DNA of 64,000 bases from Pseudomonas fluorescens Q2-87 (GTDB taxonomy: Bacteria > Pseudomonadota > Gammaproteobacteria > Pseudomonadales > Pseudomonadaceae): the NCBI RefSeq assembly GCF_000281895.1, contig NZ_CM001558.1, positions 248,001 through 312,000 of the forward strand, read 5' to 3'. Positions within the stretch are counted from its first letter, which is position 1; each line of letters opens with the position of its first letter. The position numbers and the translations under genes were made by a program. The notes under the pieces were generated by a model, which did not search any database, had not been told where the DNA came from, and saw only the letters and a list, made by a program, of their open reading frames with translations. Of the stretch, positions 1 to 8,649 are shown piece after piece.

Positions 1-1
1 G

Positions 2-457
2 CAGCGTCAGGAGCCGGCGTTGATCCTGGCCTATGCCGAGCAACTGCGACAGCTGGGCGCCCAGGCCGAAGCCGAAGAGGTGCTGCGGGTCGCCCTCAAA
101 CGCCAGTACGACAGCCATCTGGCGCGCCTCTACGGTTTGGTTCGTGGTCACGATCCGATTCGACAGTTGCAAACGGCCGAAGGCTGGCTCAAGGACCATC
201 CGGCCGATCCAAGCCTGCTGCTGACGCTGGGGCGCCTGTGCCTGCAAGGCAGCTTGTGGGGCAAGGCTCGGGATTATCTGGAAAGCAGCTTGCGGGTCCA
301 GCGTAACCCCGAAGCGTGCGCCGAACTGGCACGGTTGCTGGCGCAACTGGGGGATGCCGAGCGCAGCAATCAATTGTTCCAGGAAGGCTTGGGGCTGCTG
401 GATGAACGCTTGCTGGCCGCACCGTTGCCGGTCCCGGCCCAGGTCCTGCCTACTTGA
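2..457 (+). CDS. hemY: HemY-type TPR membrane protein, C-terminal part (5' end cut by window)
   Basis: The reading frame is open from the first bases of the window and stops at 455-457, so only the last ~150 residues are present. The sequence is made of helical TPR-like repeats (for example the stretch around ADPSLLLTLGRLCLQGSLWGKARDYLE), as in the C-terminal periplasmic domain of the HemY protein encoded at the end of the hemC-hemD-hemX-hemY cluster in gamma-proteobacteria. Its exact role is unsettled; the family is associated with heme synthesis and is not the protoporphyrinogen oxidase of the same name. Position directly before a dsbB-type gene and algQ matches the P. aeruginosa order and supports the call. 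The N-terminal membrane segments lie outside the window. Confidence 0.85.
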   Translation, partial: QRQEPALILAYAEQLRQLGAQAEAEEVLRVALKRQYDSHLARLYGLVRGHDPIRQLQTAEGWLKDHPADPSLLLTLGRLCLQGSLWGKARDYLESSLRVQRNPEACAELARLLAQLGDAERSNQLFQEGLGLLDERLLAAPLPVPAQVLPT

Positions 458-493
458 GTCGGCGGGACAATCTTAAAATCGACATGAGTCCAT

Positions 494-521
494 GGGGTGA
501 GGAGGCAAGCTTCCTCACCCC
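494..521. other. Hairpin downstream of hemY
   Basis: Two perfect 10-base arms (494-503 and 512-521) flank an 8-base loop in the gap between hemY and the dsbB-type gene. There is no T tract after it, so it is not a textbook intrinsic terminator. It may still stabilise the 3' end of the hem operon transcript. The rest of the 284-base gap shows no gene. Confidence 0.4.
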
Positions 522-741
522 CCGGGATGACGCGATTCTTGAATGAGCGGCGCGATAACAGGCCCGATTTAGGCGCTTTGCTCGTGCCTTCGGCAAAGTC
601 CTACAGCGCGTTGCGCCGAATCCCTTTGTACCCGTCGGGAATTCCCTACATCCCTGGTGAACTGTCTGCCCGGGCCCGCCTTGAAAGGCCCGAGGGCTTT
701 CCTCTACCGTAACTACTTGTCTCTTCTGTTACGGAACCGCC

Positions 742-1284
742 ATGTCCTTGGCCAGCTCACGCTTCTCGTTTCTCATGGCTTCCACCGCCGCAGCCCTGGC
801 TTTTGGCATTGCCAGCTATCTGGAATATTCGGTCGGTCTGACGCCTTGCAGTCTGTGTGTCTTGCAGCGGTTGTGCCTGCTGCTGTTCCTGGTGAACGGC
901 CTCATCGCTTGCGTACACGGTCCAGGTCAAAAGGGCAGCATCGTCTACGGGGCGATGGGATTGGTTTTTGCCTCTGCCGGAATGACCCTGGCCTGGCGTC
1001 AGGTGCTGATGCAGAGCCGTTCGTTCGAGCGGTTGCCCAGTTGCGTCGCTCCGCTCGACAGGGCGGACTCTTGGTGGTGCGCCCTGCGCAGCGTTCTTGA
1101 TGGCGCGGTCGACTGCGCGAATATCACCTGGACGTTGTTCGACTTGAGTATCCCGGAGTGGAGCCTGCTGTTTTTTCTCGCAGTCTCGATCGCAATGAGC
1201 TACCTGCTGTTGCGCCTGGTCTGGAACGCCCTGGTGCGCCCGCTTAGCGGCGATACGTCGCAGCTGGTCCGGGTATTGGATTAA
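742..1284 (+). CDS. dsbB: DsbB-family disulfide bond formation protein (DsbH-like)
   Basis: A 180-residue inner-membrane protein with four hydrophobic segments, the DsbB layout. The first redox pair is visible as CSLC (C36, C39) in the first periplasmic loop; the second loop holds C101, C113 and C125, two of which would form the second pair. DsbB proteins reoxidise the periplasmic thiol oxidase DsbA and pass electrons to quinone. Pseudomonas has two such paralogues; the copy between hemY and algQ corresponds by position to DsbH of P. aeruginosa. The ATG at 742 places the first membrane segment at the N terminus as expected. Confidence 0.9.
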   Translation: MSLASSRFSFLMASTAAALAFGIASYLEYSVGLTPCSLCVLQRLCLLLFLVNGLIACVHGPGQKGSIVYGAMGLVFASAGMTLAWRQVLMQSRSFERLPSCVAPLDRADSWWCALRSVLDGAVDCANITWTLFDLSIPEWSLLFFLAVSIAMSYLLLRLVWNALVRPLSGDTSQLVRVLD

Positions 1285-1459
1285 ACACTTGTATGAACAT
1301 TATCTCCTGCGTACCTTGAAGCCGTTGTCGTGCGGGCATAATCTGGCCGGCACGTGTTATTGGAATTGTGCCGCTCGATCACGTTGTGCCTGGCTTGTCC
1401 CTGATCAATCAGGCGCGTGCAGGCTGCGAGGGGCATGACTCACAAGGGAAGAAATCACC

Positions 1460-1918
1460 ATGCTCGAAAGTTGTCAGAATGCTCAGGAACGCTGGGGTGG
1501 GGTGCATCTGCTGATCGACCGCTGGTTGCAGGAGCGTCACGAACTGGTTCGGGCCTATGACGCTCTCGGCGACAAGCCTGAAGCGCTGGGCGAAAGCCGC
1601 AAGCCCCTGTTGGAGTTCTGCGGTGTGCTGGTCGACTATGTGTCTGCCGGTCATTTCGAGATCTACGAACAACTGACGGGCGAGGCCAAGGCCTTCAACG
1701 ACAAGCGCGGCCTGGAACTTGCCGAGCAGATCTATCCGCGCATCGACGTCATCACCGAAAAGCTGCTGGCGTTCAACGACCTGTGTGATGAAGGCAAGTG
1801 CGTCGCGGAAAAATTCAAGGAGCTGGGCGGCTTGCTGCACGAACGTTTCGAACTGGAAGACTGCCTGATCGAAGTGCTGCACAACGCTCACAAGGAAGAA
1901 GCTGCGGTCCAGGCCTGA
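1460..1918 (+). CDS. algQ: AlgQ/Rsd anti-sigma-70 regulator
   Basis: A 152-residue, largely helical protein beginning [20 protein letters not shown], recognised as the Rsd/AlgQ family. Rsd in E. coli binds region 4 of sigma-70 in stationary phase; AlgQ (AlgR2) in Pseudomonas affects alginate, siderophore and virulence gene expression. An AGGGAAGAAA-type ribosome site precedes the ATG. The gene stands alone, ends at a strong hairpin terminator, and the FKBP gene converges on it from the other side. Confidence 0.93.
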   Translation: MLESCQNAQERWGGVHLLIDRWLQERHELVRAYDALGDKPEALGESRKPLLEFCGVLVDYVSAGHFEIYEQLTGEAKAFNDKRGLELAEQIYPRIDVITEKLLAFNDLCDEGKCVAEKFKELGGLLHERFELEDCLIEVLHNAHKEEAAVQA

Positions 1919-1933
1919 GGGTTCGCAGTCATC

Positions 1934-1962
1934 AAAAACGGTGCGCATTGCGCACCGTTTTT
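1934..1962. terminator. Bidirectional intrinsic terminator between algQ and the FKBP gene
   Basis: Perfect 13-base arms with a 3-base loop (ATT). The stem is A-rich on the left and T-rich on the right, so it can end transcription from both the algQ side and the convergent FKBP gene. Confidence 0.9.
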
Positions 1963-1976
1963 CGTTTCGGGCAGTG

Positions 1977-2642
1977 TCAGGTCGTCGCGCCCAGCAACTC
2001 GATTTCAAACACCAATGGCGTGAAGGGTGGGATTACGTCCCCGGCACCTTCGGCGCCATAGGCCAGGGTCGAAGGAATCACCAACCGCCATTTAGCGCCT
2101 ACCGGCATTTGCGGCAATGCGCTGCGCCAGCCATCAATCACGCTGTCGAGATTGAACCACTGCGCCTGGTGGTTGGAGTCGAATACGGTGCCGTCCGGCA
2201 GCCGACCGATATACAACACCTGGACCTTGCCATGAGGACCGGCCTTCGCACCTTTGCCTGGCTTGATTTCGGTCAGCAGGATGCCGTCGGCGAGTTGCTG
2301 GACGCCGGGCCGATTTTTTTCTGCGTTGAGAAATTTCTGCTCCGTCTTCAACGCCACTTCAATTTGCGGGGTTGTCGATGAGGCCGTCAGTTGTGCCTGA
2401 TGTTCGGCCAGGATCTGTTCAATGCGCTCATCCTTGAGTGCCAATGGCTTGCCCTGATAAGCCTGTTGAAGCCCTTCGACCAACGCTTGGATCTGCAGGT
2501 CGGGCACGTCCTGGCGCAGGCGTTCACCCAGGCTTGCGCCAAGGCTATAAGCCAAATCGTGTGCATCGTTTGCGCCGGTTTTTTCAACGGCCATGGCCGT
2601 GGAGCAAGCGATGCACAGCAATAAAAACAGGTGACGCGACAT
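1977..2642 (-). CDS. FKBP-type peptidyl-prolyl isomerase, exported
   Basis: A 221-residue protein starting at the ATG complementary to 2640-2642, which gives a clear signal peptide (MSRHLFLLLCIACSTAMA). An N-terminal FkpA/Mip-like dimerisation helix region follows, then a C-terminal FKBP domain with recognisable pocket elements: GTVFDSN, SVIDGWRSAL and STLAYGAEGAG. It probably folds proline-containing proteins in the periplasm. The reading frame stays open further upstream, but that would bury the signal peptide. It lies between algQ and algP, as in P. aeruginosa. Confidence 0.9.
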   Translation of the reverse strand: MSRHLFLLLCIACSTAMAVEKTGANDAHDLAYSLGASLGERLRQDVPDLQIQALVEGLQQAYQGKPLALKDERIEQILAEHQAQLTASSTTPQIEVALKTEQKFLNAEKNRPGVQQLADGILLTEIKPGKGAKAGPHGKVQVLYIGRLPDGTVFDSNHQAQWFNLDSVIDGWRSALPQMPVGAKWRLVIPSTLAYGAEGAGDVIPPFTPLVFEIELLGATT

Positions 2643-2833
2643 GTCTGCTCTCCGGTCTCGAATCGAGAAATTATGCCAGTGACGATCTCTGTAGTGATGG
2701 GTTGTCCAGGCACTGGTGCAGAAGATTTTTCGTCCCTTGCAACGCAACGTCTTGTGTACTGTCAACATGCCCTAGCGGCGGTTGCAGCAGAGGTCTAGTA
2801 TGAGCCGCACTCACGTCAGTCAGGAGGTAAACC

Positions 2834-4024
2834 ATGTCGGCCACCAAGAAGCCTGTAAACACTCCGTTGCACTTGCTCCAACAACTTTCGGGCAGCTTGC
2901 TCGAGCATCTTGAAAATGCCTGCTCCCAAGCCCTGGCTGATGCTGAAAAACTGCTCGCCAAGCTGGAAAAACAACGCGGCAAAGCGCAAGAAAAACTGCA
3001 CAAGTCGCGCACCAAATTGCAAGACGCAGCCACCGCTGGCAAGGCCAAGGCACAAGCCAAGGCCAAGGACGTCGTGAAAGAACTCGAAGACCTGCTCGAT
3101 GCCCTCAAGGATCGCCAGTCCGAAACCCGCACCTACATTCTGCAACTCAAGCGTGATGCCCAGGAAAGCCTGAAACTGGCCCAGGGTGTTGGTCGCGTGC
3201 AGGAGGCTGCGAGCAAGGCGCTGACACTTCGAGCGGCCAAGCCTGTCGCTGTATCGGCCAAGAAGCCAGCGGCTAAACCCGCCGTGGCAAAAACACCGGC
3301 GAAAGTGGCTGCCAAGCCAGCCGTTAAAGCAACCGCCAAAGCGGCCAGCAAGCCAGCCGCCAAACCGGTCGCTGCCAGCGCTGCCAAACCTGCTGCTAAA
3401 AAACCGGTCGTCAAAGCTGCCGCCAAGCCAGCGGCCAAACCTGCTGCAAAAAACGCAGCCGCTAAACCTGCTGCCAAGGCAACTGCAAAACCTGCTGCCA
3501 GCAAAGTCGCCGCGGCCAAGCCTGCGGCCAAAGCGGCTGCGAAACCCGCTGCCGTCAAACCAGCAGCAACCAAGACCGCCGCGGCCAAACCTGCGGCTAA
3601 AGCGACTGCGAAACCCGCTGCCGCGAAACCAGCAGCGACCAAAACCGCCGCGGCCAAACCTGCTGCCAAAGCGGCTGCAAAACCCGTCGCCAAACCCGCC
3701 GCGGCCAAGCCTGCAGCGAAAGCGACCGCCAAGCCTGCCGCTGCCAAAGCACCCGCCAAAGCGACCGCTAAATCCGTTGCCAAACCTGCTGCGGCCAAAC
3801 CTGCTGCCGCGAAGCCAGCCGCTGCAAAACCTGCCGCCAAGCCAGCGGCCAAACCTGCCGCGAAAAAACCCGCTGCCGCAAAACCTTCGACTGCACCAGC
3901 AGCCAAGCCTGCGACATCGACTCCAACAGCGACTCCTGCGCCAACCGCCAGCACTCCGGCCCCGGCGATCAACCCAACCGTCGCCGTTGCGCCGAGCACC
4001 AGCACCCCAACCAGCGCTTCCTAA
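2834..4024 (+). CDS. algP: AlgP histone H1-like regulator
   Basis: A 396-residue basic protein. Residues 1 to about 125 form an alpha-helical, coiled-coil-like head (LLQQLSGSLLEHLENACSQ). From about 135 to 360 it is a low-complexity array of KPAA, KATA and KAAA units resembling the C-terminal tail of eukaryotic histone H1. AlgP (AlgR3) was described as a DNA-binding activator of alginate gene algD in P. aeruginosa, where the repeat tract is prone to length change. An AGGAGGT site eight bases before the ATG supports the start. Its stop overlaps the end of the convergent TIGR02444 gene by four bases. Confidence 0.93.
   Translation: MSATKKPVNTPLHLLQQLSGSLLEHLENACSQALADAEKLLAKLEKQRGKAQEKLHKSRTKLQDAATAGKAKAQAKAKDVVKELEDLLDALKDRQSETRTYILQLKRDAQESLKLAQGVGRVQEAASKALTLRAAKPVAVSAKKPAAKPAVAKTPAKVAAKPAVKATAKAASKPAAKPVAASAAKPAAKKPVVKAAAKPAAKPAAKNAAAKPAAKATAKPAASKVAAAKPAAKAAAKPAAVKPAATKTAAAKPAAKATAKPAAAKPAATKTAAAKPAAKAAAKPVAKPAAAKPAAKATAKPAAAKAPAKATAKSVAKPAAAKPAAAKPAAAKPAAKPAAKPAAKKPAAAKPSTAPAAKPATSTPTATPAPTASTPAPAINPTVAVAPSTSTPTSAS
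3240..3890 (+). repeat. Imperfect tandem repeat encoding KPAA units in algP
   Basis: About 650 bases made of short 9-12-base variants of AAACCTGCTGCC / GCCAAGCCAGCG. Longer segments recur too: the block near 3516-3580 returns with few changes near 3577-3670. The repeats keep the reading frame. Such tracts can gain or lose units by slippage or recombination. Confidence 0.9.
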
Positions 4025-4488
4025 GTGCCGGACACCGCGACGCGCAGCTGATGCAGCGCGTCGTGGTTCGCTGGGTCGGCACTCGCCGCCAGCAGCCCTT
4101 GCAGCCATTGTGCTGAACCGTCCTGTTGTACCTCAGGCCAATCCCCGGCCGCCGTCTCCAATCGCTCCAGCAATCGCCGTTCGGCATCCAACTCAAGCTG
4201 CTTGATCTGTTCGCGCAAGGAATAGAGCACTGCGTCTTCGCAAGCCTTGGTCTTCCATTGGATGCGCAGCGTGCGCAAGGGCCTGACCACGTCAGCGTCC
4301 CAAGACTCGGCCAATTGTCGAAGCTGTTGCAACCGTTGTTCACTGCACGCTACGCCGCGCCGTTCCAGCCATAAACCGCACAGCAGCAGGCAGACGTTGG
4401 CGCCGGCATCTTGTAGCGCCAGGCAGGCATGCTCGACGCCAGGCTTGGCGTAGAGGTCGAGGGAAAAGCTCCACAGGTCAGGGTGCAT
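4021..4488 (-). CDS. TIGR02444 family protein
   Basis: A 155-residue soluble protein beginning MHPDLWSFSLDLYAKPGVEHACLALQD, the pattern of the uncharacterised TIGR02444 family found near algP in Pseudomonas. It is rich in leucine and tryptophan, probably all-helical, with no signal peptide. Function is unknown. It overlaps the end of algP by four bases and is divergent from the yheS gene, with only 50 bases between the two starts. Confidence 0.8.
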   Translation of the reverse strand: MHPDLWSFSLDLYAKPGVEHACLALQDAGANVCLLLCGLWLERRGVACSEQRLQQLRQLAESWDADVVRPLRTLRIQWKTKACEDAVLYSLREQIKQLELDAERRLLERLETAAGDWPEVQQDGSAQWLQGLLAASADPANHDALHQLRVAVSGT

Positions 4489-4538
4489 CGTGCTACTCGC
4501 GCCAGTTGCGAGCGAAGCTGGTAGACTCCGCCGCCATT

Positions 4539-6449
4539 ATGATCCGACTTCAGAACCTCACTTTACAGCGTGGCCCGCAACGTCTGCTAGAAGACGCCGA
4601 GCTGACCCTGCACGCCGGCCACAAAGCCGGTCTCATCGGTGCCAACGGCGCCGGCAAATCGAGCCTGTTCGCCTTGCTGCGAGGCGAATTGCACCCGGAT
4701 TCGGGCAATTGCCTGTTGCCGGCCGATTGGCGCATCGCCCACATGCGCCAGGAGGTCGATACCCTCGAGCGCCTGGCGGTGGACTATGTGCTCGACGGCG
4801 ACCTGCGCCTGCGCCAGGTGCAACGCGACCTGGCGGCAGCGGAGGCGGCTCACGACGGCGCCGCCCAGGCCCGTCTGCACTCGGAACTCGACAGCGCCGA
4901 CGGTTACACCGCCGATGCCCGTGCGCGCAAATTGCTCGCCGGCCTGGGTTTTACCAATGAACAGATGGACCGTCAGGTCGGGGATTTTTCCGGCGGCTGG
5001 CGGATGCGCCTGAACCTGGCGCAGGCGCTGATGTGCCCATCCGATCTGCTGTTGCTCGACGAGCCGACCAACCACTTGGACCTCGACGCGATCATCTGGC
5101 TGGAAGACTGGCTCAAGGGTTATCCCGGCACGCTGCTGCTGATTTCCCACGACCGTGACTTCCTCGACGCCGTGGTCGATCACGTCGCTCATGTCGACCA
5201 ACGCAAGCTCACCTTGTACCGCGGCGGCTACAGCGCGTTCGAGCGGGCCCGTGCCGAACGCCTGGCCCAGCAACAGCAAGCCTACGAGAAGCAGCAGGCG
5301 CAGCGTGCGCACATGGAAAGCTACATCGCCCGCTTCAAGGCCCAGGCCACCAAAGCCCGCCAGGCGCAGAGCCGGATCAAGGCGCTGGAGCGGATGGAGG
5401 AGCTGTCCGCGGCCCACGTCGATTCGCCGTTCGATTTTGTCTTCCGCGAATCCACCAAGATCTCCAGCCCGCTGATCGACCTGTCCGATGCGCGCCTGGG
5501 CTATGGTGACAAGACCGTGCTGGAGAAGGTCAAGCTGCAACTGACCCCAGGCGCACGGATCGGTCTGCTGGGCCCCAACGGTGCCGGTAAGTCGACCCTG
5601 ATCAAGAACCTCTCCGGCGAACTCGAACCGCTGGCCGGGCGCCTTACCCGAGGCGAGAACACGGTCGTCGGTTACTTCGCCCAGCATCAGCTCGATTCCC
5701 TCGATTCCAAGGCCAGCCCGCTGCTGCATCTGCAACGCCTGGCGCCGACCGAGCGTGAGCAGACGTTGCGTGATTTCCTCGGTGGTTTCGATTTCCGCGG
5801 GGCGCGCATTGACGAGCCGGTGCTGAATTTCTCCGGTGGCGAAAAGGCGCGCCTGGCGCTGGCACTGATCGCCTGGGGCCGGCCGAACCTGTTGCTGCTC
5901 GACGAACCGACCAACCACCTGGACCTGGAAATGCGCCTGGCCCTGACCATGGCCTTGCAGGAATTCAGCGGGGCGGTGCTGGTGGTGTCCCACGATCGGC
6001 ATCTGCTCAAGAGCACCACGGACAATTTCTTCCTGGTGGCCGACGGCAAGGTCGAGGAATTCGACGGCGACCTGGAAGACTATGCGCGCTGGCTGGTGGA
6101 GTATCGCCAACGCAACGCCCCGGTCAGTACCACGCCGGTCAACCCGGACAAGACCGACAAGAAAGCCCAGCGCCAGGCTGCGGCAGCCCTGCGTCAGCAG
6201 TTGGCCCCGCACAAGCGCGAGGCGGACAAGCTCGAAGCCGAACTGGGCAAGCTCCACGAGAAATTGCAGAAAATCGAAACCAGCCTCGGCGACAGCGGTC
6301 TCTACGAGGTGGCGCGCAAGGATGAATTGCGTGATCTGCTGGCCGAGCAGGCCAAACTGAAGGTTCGAGAAGTGGAGCTTGAGGAGGCGTGGATGCAAGC
6401 GCTTGAACTGCTGGAAAACCTGCAAGCGGAGCTGGAGGCGTTGTCCTGA
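4539..6449 (+). CDS. yheS: ABC-F family ATPase YheS
   Basis: A 636-residue protein with two ABC ATPase domains and no membrane segments. Domain 1 has Walker A GANGAGKSS, signature FSGGWRMRL and Walker B LLLLDEPTNHLDLD. The linker is charged and helical. Domain 2 has GPNGAGKST, FSGGEKARL and LLLLDEPTNHLDLE. The C terminus is a coiled coil (about residues 540-630). Length and layout match E. coli YheS, an ABC-F protein thought to act on ribosomes. The ATG at 4539 was chosen because the domain starts there directly; the frame is open 11 codons further upstream. It overlaps the MscS-like gene by one base. Confidence 0.9.
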   Translation: MIRLQNLTLQRGPQRLLEDAELTLHAGHKAGLIGANGAGKSSLFALLRGELHPDSGNCLLPADWRIAHMRQEVDTLERLAVDYVLDGDLRLRQVQRDLAAAEAAHDGAAQARLHSELDSADGYTADARARKLLAGLGFTNEQMDRQVGDFSGGWRMRLNLAQALMCPSDLLLLDEPTNHLDLDAIIWLEDWLKGYPGTLLLISHDRDFLDAVVDHVAHVDQRKLTLYRGGYSAFERARAERLAQQQQAYEKQQAQRAHMESYIARFKAQATKARQAQSRIKALERMEELSAAHVDSPFDFVFRESTKISSPLIDLSDARLGYGDKTVLEKVKLQLTPGARIGLLGPNGAGKSTLIKNLSGELEPLAGRLTRGENTVVGYFAQHQLDSLDSKASPLLHLQRLAPTEREQTLRDFLGGFDFRGARIDEPVLNFSGGEKARLALALIAWGRPNLLLLDEPTNHLDLEMRLALTMALQEFSGAVLVVSHDRHLLKSTTDNFFLVADGKVEEFDGDLEDYARWLVEYRQRNAPVSTTPVNPDKTDKKAQRQAAAALRQQLAPHKREADKLEAELGKLHEKLQKIETSLGDSGLYEVARKDELRDLLAEQAKLKVREVELEEAWMQALELLENLQAELEALS

Positions 6450-7030
6450 TGGAAGCGATGACGTTGCCTGTCCCGATTATGTGGATCGAGCCGATCTGGC
6501 TCGGTGTGCAAGTGCTGCTGATCCTGCTGGCCGGCTATGTCGCGCAGCGCTTCGTGGCGCGTGCCCTCACTGGCCTTGGCGAGCGCTACCCCTTTCCGCC
6601 GCAATTGGTGATCATCCTGCGGGGCGTGCTGCGCTGGTTGATCATGGGCAGCGCGGTGCTGGTGGTGCTCGAACGCCTGGGCGTCTCGGCCACGGTACTG
6701 TGGACCGCGTTATCGGGTTTTGTCGCGGTGGCGGCGGTGGCGTTCTTTGCCATCTGGAGCGTCTTGTCCAACCTGCTCTGCGCCGTCCTGATCTACACCG
6801 TCGGGCCGTTTCGCCTGGGGGACGTGGTCGAGTTGGTGGAAGCTACCGACAAGCCCGGCATCAAGGGGCGAGTGGTCGCGATCAATCTGCTTTACACCAC
6901 ACTGATCGAGCCCGATGAGCTCGGCACGGGCAGCTCGATGGTGCAGGTGCCCAACACGCTGTTCTTCCAGCGTTCGGTCCGACGCTGGCGCGGCAGCGAG
7001 GCGTTTCCGGTGGGTGGTTTCGTCGAATAA
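6449..7030 (+). CDS. Small MscS-family mechanosensitive channel-like protein
   Basis: A 193-residue protein with three hydrophobic segments followed by a short beta domain (GPFRLGDVVELVEATDKPGIKGRV ... MVQVPNTLFFQRSVR) that resembles the pore helix plus the upper cytoplasmic beta domain of MscS. It lacks the large C-terminal cage of full MscS, so gating properties cannot be assumed. Its start overlaps the yheS stop in a TGATG arrangement, so the two are probably co-transcribed and translationally coupled. Confidence 0.8.
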   Translation: MEAMTLPVPIMWIEPIWLGVQVLLILLAGYVAQRFVARALTGLGERYPFPPQLVIILRGVLRWLIMGSAVLVVLERLGVSATVLWTALSGFVAVAAVAFFAIWSVLSNLLCAVLIYTVGPFRLGDVVELVEATDKPGIKGRVVAINLLYTTLIEPDELGTGSSMVQVPNTLFFQRSVRRWRGSEAFPVGGFVE

Positions 7031-7132
7031 CCTGGCCTCGGCAGATCATTTGTCTTTATAAAAAAACGGTGGTCAACCTCACGGCGGCGCATTAGCTTAG
7101 GCGTTTTCGACGAATCTGAGCCGAGGTGTGCA

Positions 7133-7765
7133 ATGTTGCTGGAAACATGGCTGGCGTTTTTTGCTGCGTGTTGGGTCATCAGCCTTTCTCCAGGCGCCGG
7201 TGCCATCGCATCGATGTCCAGTGGTCTGCGCTATGGTTTCTGGCGTGGTTACTGGAACGCCCTGGGCCTGCAACTGGGCCTGGCGCTGCAAGTCGTCATC
7301 GTCGCTGCCGGTGTTGGCGCGATACTCACGGCATCGGCTACCGCTTTTCATGCGATCAAATGGTTCGGCGTGGCTTATCTGGTCTATCTGGGTATCAAGC
7401 AGTGGCGAGCCATCCCCGGCGACATCAGTGACGACGCTGTCGTGCGGCCTATCGGTAACCCTTTAGCGCTGGTGTTCCGCGGTTTTCTGGTCAACATCAG
7501 CAACCCCAAGGCCCTGGTGTTCATGCTGGCGGTGCTGCCGCAGTTCATCGATCCCCATGCCCCGCTGGTCAAGCAGTACCTGATCCTGGGCGTGACCATG
7601 ATCTGCGTCGACCTCATCGTCATGGCCGGGTACACCGGGCTGGCGTCCAAGGTCCTGCGCCTGCTGCGCACGCCGCAACAGCAACGGCGGATGAACCGCA
7701 CTTTTGCCGGCCTGTTCATCGGGGCGGCGGGTTTCCTGGCGACGATGCGCAGGGCTGCGGTGTAA
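7133..7765 (+). CDS. LysE/RhtB family amino acid exporter
   Basis: A 210-residue integral membrane protein with about six hydrophobic segments. The N-terminal SPGAGAIASMSSGLRYGFWRG motif is the LysE/RhtB signature (SPGP-like followed by G..GFW.G). The family exports amino acids such as lysine, homoserine or threonine; the substrate cannot be read from sequence. It follows the MscS-like gene by 102 bases and is followed by a REP pair. Confidence 0.87.
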   Translation: MLLETWLAFFAACWVISLSPGAGAIASMSSGLRYGFWRGYWNALGLQLGLALQVVIVAAGVGAILTASATAFHAIKWFGVAYLVYLGIKQWRAIPGDISDDAVVRPIGNPLALVFRGFLVNISNPKALVFMLAVLPQFIDPHAPLVKQYLILGVTMICVDLIVMAGYTGLASKVLRLLRTPQQQRRMNRTFAGLFIGAAGFLATMRRAAV

Positions 7766-7784
7766 ACAGCTTTTGCACTACACC

Positions 7785-7878
7785 TGTGGCGAGGGAGCTT
7801 GCTCCCGCTGGGCTGCGAAGCGGCCCCAAGATCTTGCGGTCGCTGCACAACCGAGCGGGAGCAAGCTCCCTCGCCACA
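7785..7878. repeat. REP pair (GTGGCGAGGGAGCTTGCTCC type)
   Basis: Two 24-base inverted copies (7785-7808 and 7855-7878) of the element flank a short spacer that itself can pair. It lies between two convergent genes. The same sequence recurs at 9317, 20257, 22015 and 47414. Confidence 0.9.
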
Positions 7879-7902
7879 AAAGCATCTATCCAGCGGTGTG
7901 GC

Positions 7903-8646
7903 TCAGCGCAGGATCACCGGCGCGGTATCCCGGGGCAGGTTGTTGCGCTGCACGGGTTCGCCAGGCTGTTCGTAACGCGGGCCGCCAAGCTGTTCGCTCA
8001 GCTGTCGCGCCACGTCCTCACCCAGGGCCTTGGACACGTCGCGCACCACCCGTGGACGGTTGAGGCTGATGTGTACGTCCCGGTGGTTCAACAGCTTGGT
8101 GTCCTGGCCTTCGCCCATGGCGGTGAACGCCGAGGTGATTTCGTAGGTCTTGGTGTTGATCAGGCTGAAGTCCGCCACCAGTGTCAATGCAAGCACCGCC
8201 GAATAGCTGTTGGTGTTGGCCAGTTCATTGATGTCGCGGGTGAAATCGATGTCCGACACCGTGCCGAACAGCACGTAGTCGGCGCCCTTGAAATTCCCGG
8301 CCTTGATGCGCTTGATCACGTCATAGACATCGCCCTTGGACGACGCGGTGTAAGGCGTGCCCTGGACCAGCTGGAACATGCCGCTGCGCAGCATCTCGCC
8401 CTTGATGTCACCGGTGAACTTGCGCAGTTCGCCTTGCTCGATGTAGCTGCTGGTGGCTTCCATCTCGTCGTAGCTCGACGAGGCGCTGGCGCTGTAGGGG
8501 TTCGCCTGGAAATTGCTCTGGGCTGAAACGGTGTGGATGTATTCCTCTACCCGTTCTTGGTACGCAAGGTCAGTGACCGCGACTTTTGGGGCCGCCTGCG
8601 CGCTGAACGCACAGGCCAGGGCCATGATGCCGATCCATGTGCGCAT
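7903..8646 (-). CDS. Exported LpoB/CsgG-like protein of unknown function
   Basis: A 247-residue protein with a signal peptide (MRTWIGIMALACAFSAQAA) but no lipobox cysteine. The mature part (KVAVTDLAYQERVEEY ... GADYVLFGTVSDIDF ... INTKTYEITSAFTAMGEGQ) has the strand pattern of the CsgG/LpoB/FlgT-like fold, with a serine-rich insertion near residues 48-65. It starts three bases after the upstream lpoB-like gene ends, so the two should be one transcript. I infer an envelope role next to its LpoB-like neighbour. No enzymatic motif is visible. Confidence 0.6.
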   Translation of the reverse strand: MRTWIGIMALACAFSAQAAPKVAVTDLAYQERVEEYIHTVSAQSNFQANPYSASASSSYDEMEATSSYIEQGELRKFTGDIKGEMLRSGMFQLVQGTPYTASSKGDVYDVIKRIKAGNFKGADYVLFGTVSDIDFTRDINELANTNSYSAVLALTLVADFSLINTKTYEITSAFTAMGEGQDTKLLNHRDVHISLNRPRVVRDVSKALGEDVARQLSEQLGGPRYEQPGEPVQRNNLPRDTAPVILR

Positions 8647-8649
8647 GGC

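Noticed and set aside
3133..4005. 290-codon open frame antisense to algP with alanine-glycine-leucine repeats (and a 430-codon one in another frame)
   Set aside because: It is the mirror of the KPAA codon repeats; no ribosome site, no family resemblance, and the algP frame is clearly real.
4587..6425. 612-codon open frame antisense to yheS
   Set aside because: High GC keeps the opposite strand open; sequence has glutamine/arginine-rich shadow composition and the plus-strand ABC-F motifs are intact.
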